Translations under genes and position numbers: made by a program | Shown: in pieces, positions 61,639 to 64,000 of the stretch | Layout of the letters: each line of letters opens with the position of its first letter | Numbering within the stretch: position 1 is the stretch's first letter | Origin: Alcaligenes parafaecalis | Lineage (GTDB): Bacteria; Pseudomonadota; Gammaproteobacteria; Burkholderiales; Burkholderiaceae_B | Assembly (NCBI RefSeq): GCF_026344135.1 | Contig: NZ_JAPKNA010000005.1 | Location: forward strand, 1 to 64,000 | Direction: 5' to 3' | DNA: 64,000 nucleotides | Notes under the pieces: model-generated | The model's database searches: none | What the model was told of the DNA's origin: nothing | Seen by the model: the letters and a program-made list of their open reading frames with translations, nothing else

Positions 61639-63255
61639 ATGCACGCCCATTCCATTCCTGCTTCTGAATTGCCGCTGTTTTCAATACCTGCCACACAGCG
61701 CACGGTGCCTGCCCTGCTGCGTCTGCGCGCAGAGCGTATGGGTGATGTTCCGCTGTTCTCAGACCGCCAAAACAGCTACACCGGCCAGCAAACCTTGCAG
61801 GCTGCTGCCGCCAGTGCCAGCCGCTTGAGCCGTGCCGGTATCAAGCGTGGCGACCGTGTTGCCCTGCTGTGTACCAATCGCCACGAATTCCTGGATATGG
61901 TGCTGGGTTGTGGCTGGTTGGGCGCGATTGTGGTGCCTATCAATACCGCTTCACGCGGTGCGCAGTTGCAGCACATTTTGAGTAATAGCCAGGCTAGCCT
62001 GCTGGTGGTGGAAACGGATTTGACGCCCTTGTTGGCCGATGTAGACCTCAGTGCGACTGCCGTCCAGCAAGCCTGGCTGATTCAAGGCCAGGAAGCGGCA
62101 CAAACGCTGGCTGTGGCCACATGCGATCTGCCTCCTTTGGGCGATTACTGCGAGCCTGCTGATATCGGCCCCGGTGACACCTTGGCCATTTTGTACACCT
62201 CCGGTACGTCTGGTCCCTCCAAAGGGGTTCAGTGCCCGCACGCCCAGTTTTACTGGTGGGGCATCTACACCGCCAGCAAGCTGGGCATGAAGCCCGATGA
62301 TGTGCTGTACACCTGCCTGCCAATGTTCCACACCAATGCCTTGAACACCTTTTTCCAGGCCCTGGTCAGCGACGCCTGCATGGTAGTGGACAAGCGTTTT
62401 TCGGCCAGCCGGTTCTTCGACAATCTGTGCGAAACCGGCGCGACGATTACCTATCTGCTGGGTGCCATGGTGCCTATTTTGCTGTCCAAGCCCGAGACAG
62501 CGGCAGAGAAGCTGCACAAGACCCGTATTGCACTGGGCCCAGGTGTGCCGGAGCAGTTTCACAGCCAGTTTCTGGAGCGCTGCCATATGCATCTGCTGGA
62601 TGGCTTTGGCTCTACCGAAACCAACTATGTGATGGGCCGTGGCATTCAGGAACAGCGCAATGGCTATATGGGACGCGTGTCTGAAGGTTTTGAAGCGCTG
62701 GTTGTAGACGAGAACGACAACCCGCTGCCAGACGGTGAAGTGGGCGAGCTGCTGCTGCGTGCCGATCAGCCCTATGCTTTTGCGCTGGGTTACTACGGTC
62801 AGCCCGACAAGACGGTCGAGACCTGGAAGAATCTGTGGTTCCACACGGGCGACCGCGTCGTGCGCGATGCCGATGGCTACTACCGCTTTGTGGACCGTCT
62901 GAAAGACATGATTCGCCGTCGTGGTGAAAACATTTCTTCGTATGAAGTCGAACAGGCTTTGGCCAGCCATCCTGCGGTTCACACAGTCGCAGTCTATGCC
63001 GCCAAATCCGAGCTGGCCGAGGACGAGGTCATGGCCATGATTGTGCTGCGCCCTGATTGCACGGTCAGTTGCGAAGAACTACTGCAACACTGCGAACGCC
63101 GCCTGCCTTACTTTGCGGTGCCGCGCTTTGTTGAGTTTGCTGAGGTCTTGCCCACCACGGAAAATGGCAAGATTCAAAAGTTTGCCCTGCGTGATCGTGG
63201 CATTGGCCCCGACACCTGGGATAGAGAAAAAGCGGGCTATCAGGTTCGCCGCTGA
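61639..63255 (+). CDS. AMP-dependent acyl-CoA ligase (CaiC/fatty-acid-CoA ligase-like)
   Basis: 538-residue adenylate-forming enzyme: P-loop YTSGTSGPSKGVQCPHAQ (around 192-209), GFGSTETNYV, WFHTGDRVVRD, VDRLKDMIRRRGENIS and the C-terminal lysine in ENGKIQKFAL. It has the length and style of crotonobetaine/carnitine-CoA ligases, but the acid is unknown. ATG 61639 with GGGAGA 10 bases upstream; the TTG at 61606 is less likely. A thiolase-like gene follows after 21 bases, forming an operon that leaves the window. Confidence 0.9.
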   Translation: MHAHSIPASELPLFSIPATQRTVPALLRLRAERMGDVPLFSDRQNSYTGQQTLQAAAASASRLSRAGIKRGDRVALLCTNRHEFLDMVLGCGWLGAIVVPINTASRGAQLQHILSNSQASLLVVETDLTPLLADVDLSATAVQQAWLIQGQEAAQTLAVATCDLPPLGDYCEPADIGPGDTLAILYTSGTSGPSKGVQCPHAQFYWWGIYTASKLGMKPDDVLYTCLPMFHTNALNTFFQALVSDACMVVDKRFSASRFFDNLCETGATITYLLGAMVPILLSKPETAAEKLHKTRIALGPGVPEQFHSQFLERCHMHLLDGFGSTETNYVMGRGIQEQRNGYMGRVSEGFEALVVDENDNPLPDGEVGELLLRADQPYAFALGYYGQPDKTVETWKNLWFHTGDRVVRDADGYYRFVDRLKDMIRRRGENISSYEVEQALASHPAVHTVAVYAAKSELAEDEVMAMIVLRPDCTVSCEELLQHCERRLPYFAVPRFVEFAEVLPTTENGKIQKFALRDRGIGPDTWDREKAGYQVRR

Positions 63256-63276
63256 TCGCTGCCACAGGAATTCGAT

Positions 63277-64000
63277 ATGACGCCTAGTTTCAATCTGGAT
63301 ACGGTGCGCCTTCTAGGGGCCACTGAAGTCACCTATACCCGGCGCGGTCAGCTCAGCACCTCCGAGCTGCTGGCTCAGGCTTTCAAACAGTCCTTGGCCG
63401 CCGCCGGTTTGCAGGCCAGCGATATTGATGGTCTGGGGGTGGCCTCGTTTACCCACGCGCCTGATCGGGCGATTGACCTGGCCTGGAAGCTGGGCTTGAA
63501 GGTGGGCTGGATTATGGATGACAGCAATGGCGGTGCCAGCGGTCTGAATATCCTGCAACACGCGATCCGCGCGGTTCAGGCAGGGGATGCCCGCTGTATT
63601 GCGATTGTGGCGGGCGATCATTTTCAGGCCAAGGATTTCCAGCAACTGGTCGAGAACTATAACCAGACGACTTACGATCATTTGCGGCCTTTGGGCGCGG
63701 GCAGTCCGAATCATCGCTTTGCCATGCTGACGGCGAATCAAATGCGCACGCTGGGTTTGGAGCGGGAGGATTATGCCGCGCTGGTGATGCGGCAGCGCTT
63801 GTGGGCCAGCATGAATCCTGGGGCGGCGTATCAAAGCCCTATGAGCCTGGATGATTATTTGAATGCGCCTCAAGTAGCAGACCCACTGACTCGGCTGGAT
63901 TGTGTGCCGGTGGTGGATGGGGCCAATGCCTTGATTGTGATGCGCGAGGATCATCCGGCAGCAAAGAATCAGCCTGCAATTACGGTGAAGGCTTTACGCA
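63277..64000 (+). CDS. Thiolase-like protein (SCP2/lipid-transfer type), 3' end beyond window
   Basis: The first 241 residues of a thiolase-fold protein; it is open at the window end. The N-terminal thiolase half is clear (ASDIDGLGVASF, GDARCIAIVAGDHF, PLGAGSPNHRFAML). The nucleophilic cysteine of thiolases is replaced: the CxSG loop reads NGGASGL with Gly86 in its place. Such proteins cannot do normal thiolysis; related Ltp2-type proteins act as retro-aldolases with a DUF35 partner. AGGA precedes the ATG by about 9 bases. Confidence 0.85.
   Translation, partial: MTPSFNLDTVRLLGATEVTYTRRGQLSTSELLAQAFKQSLAAAGLQASDIDGLGVASFTHAPDRAIDLAWKLGLKVGWIMDDSNGGASGLNILQHAIRAVQAGDARCIAIVAGDHFQAKDFQQLVENYNQTTYDHLRPLGAGSPNHRFAMLTANQMRTLGLEREDYAALVMRQRLWASMNPGAAYQSPMSLDDYLNAPQVADPLTRLDCVPVVDGANALIVMREDHPAAKNQPAITVKALR

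Noticed and set aside
1..64000. tRNA genes, CRISPR arrays, insertion sequences, phage genes
   Set aside because: Reading both strands gave no T-loop/acceptor pairs, no regular repeat-spacer pattern, no transposase or integrase frame and no terminal inverted repeats with target duplication.

Overview
The window is an ordinary, gene-dense chromosomal segment of a Gram-negative betaproteobacterium, most likely of the family Alcaligenaceae (Alcaligenes/Bordetella type). Evidence: lipopolysaccharide core genes (waaA, waaC); moderately high GC; the linked sets dacC-dat-ybeD-lipB, birA-coaX and fmt-def-dprA; and many periplasmic binding proteins, including two orphan Bug-type receptors typical of that family. 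No tRNA, insertion sequence, prophage or CRISPR array is visible. Genus is inference; no rRNA lies inside the window.

Layout. 1-960 is non-coding and carries up to three leftward promoters, the outermost resembling an rRNA operon promoter, so a ribosomal operon probably starts just left of the window; a cluster of CTCTATATATAGAG-type palindromes precedes ung. 961-14519 is mostly housekeeping: ung, lipA, a crotonase-fold protein, the dacC-dat-ybeD-lipB operon, an alpha/beta hydrolase, birA-coaX, a miniature SPOR-like protein, galU, a cold-shock gene, waaA and waaC. 14643-22759 is a catabolic island: a LysR regulator, a DUF1445 (D-glutamate cyclase/hydro-lyase type) protein, a complete TRAP transporter (DctPQM), a DUF2848-like protein and an amidase, followed after a terminator by an EamA exporter. 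22776-27056 holds fmt-def, dprA, HMG-CoA lyase and a small membrane protein.

27193-37679 holds an orphan amino-acid receptor and a seven-gene leftward operon (acyl-CoA synthetase, LivG, LivH, LivM, LivK-type receptor, LivF, PaaK-like ligase) facing a Crp/Fnr regulator. The operon looks like an uptake-and-CoA-activation system for a carboxylic acid. 37709-46334 has a Bug receptor, yggS, gdhA, a polar amino-acid ABC transporter with asparaginase (amino-acid nitrogen use), and a pseudouridine synthase. 46435-51220 is a second TRAP system (RpiR regulator, TAXI receptor, fused 884-residue permease). 51376-59380 has acylphosphatase, a periplasmic-sensor GGDEF/EAL protein, rmuC, an acyltransferase, and a LysR regulator beside D-amino-acid dehydrogenase. 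59528-64000 has a GntR regulator, a second Bug receptor, an acyl-CoA ligase and a thiolase-like protein cut by the window end.

The strongest candidate for an undescribed system is the 14643-21753 island: a transporter with three enzymes of the DUF1445, DUF2848 and amidase families, suggesting import and stepwise hydrolysis of an amide- or lactam-containing acid that cannot be named from sequence. Other points of interest are a PaaK-like ligase without a normal nucleotide-binding loop, a crotonase and a thiolase that lack their catalytic residues, hairpins between receptor and permease genes in both TRAP operons, and the palindrome cluster near the left edge.
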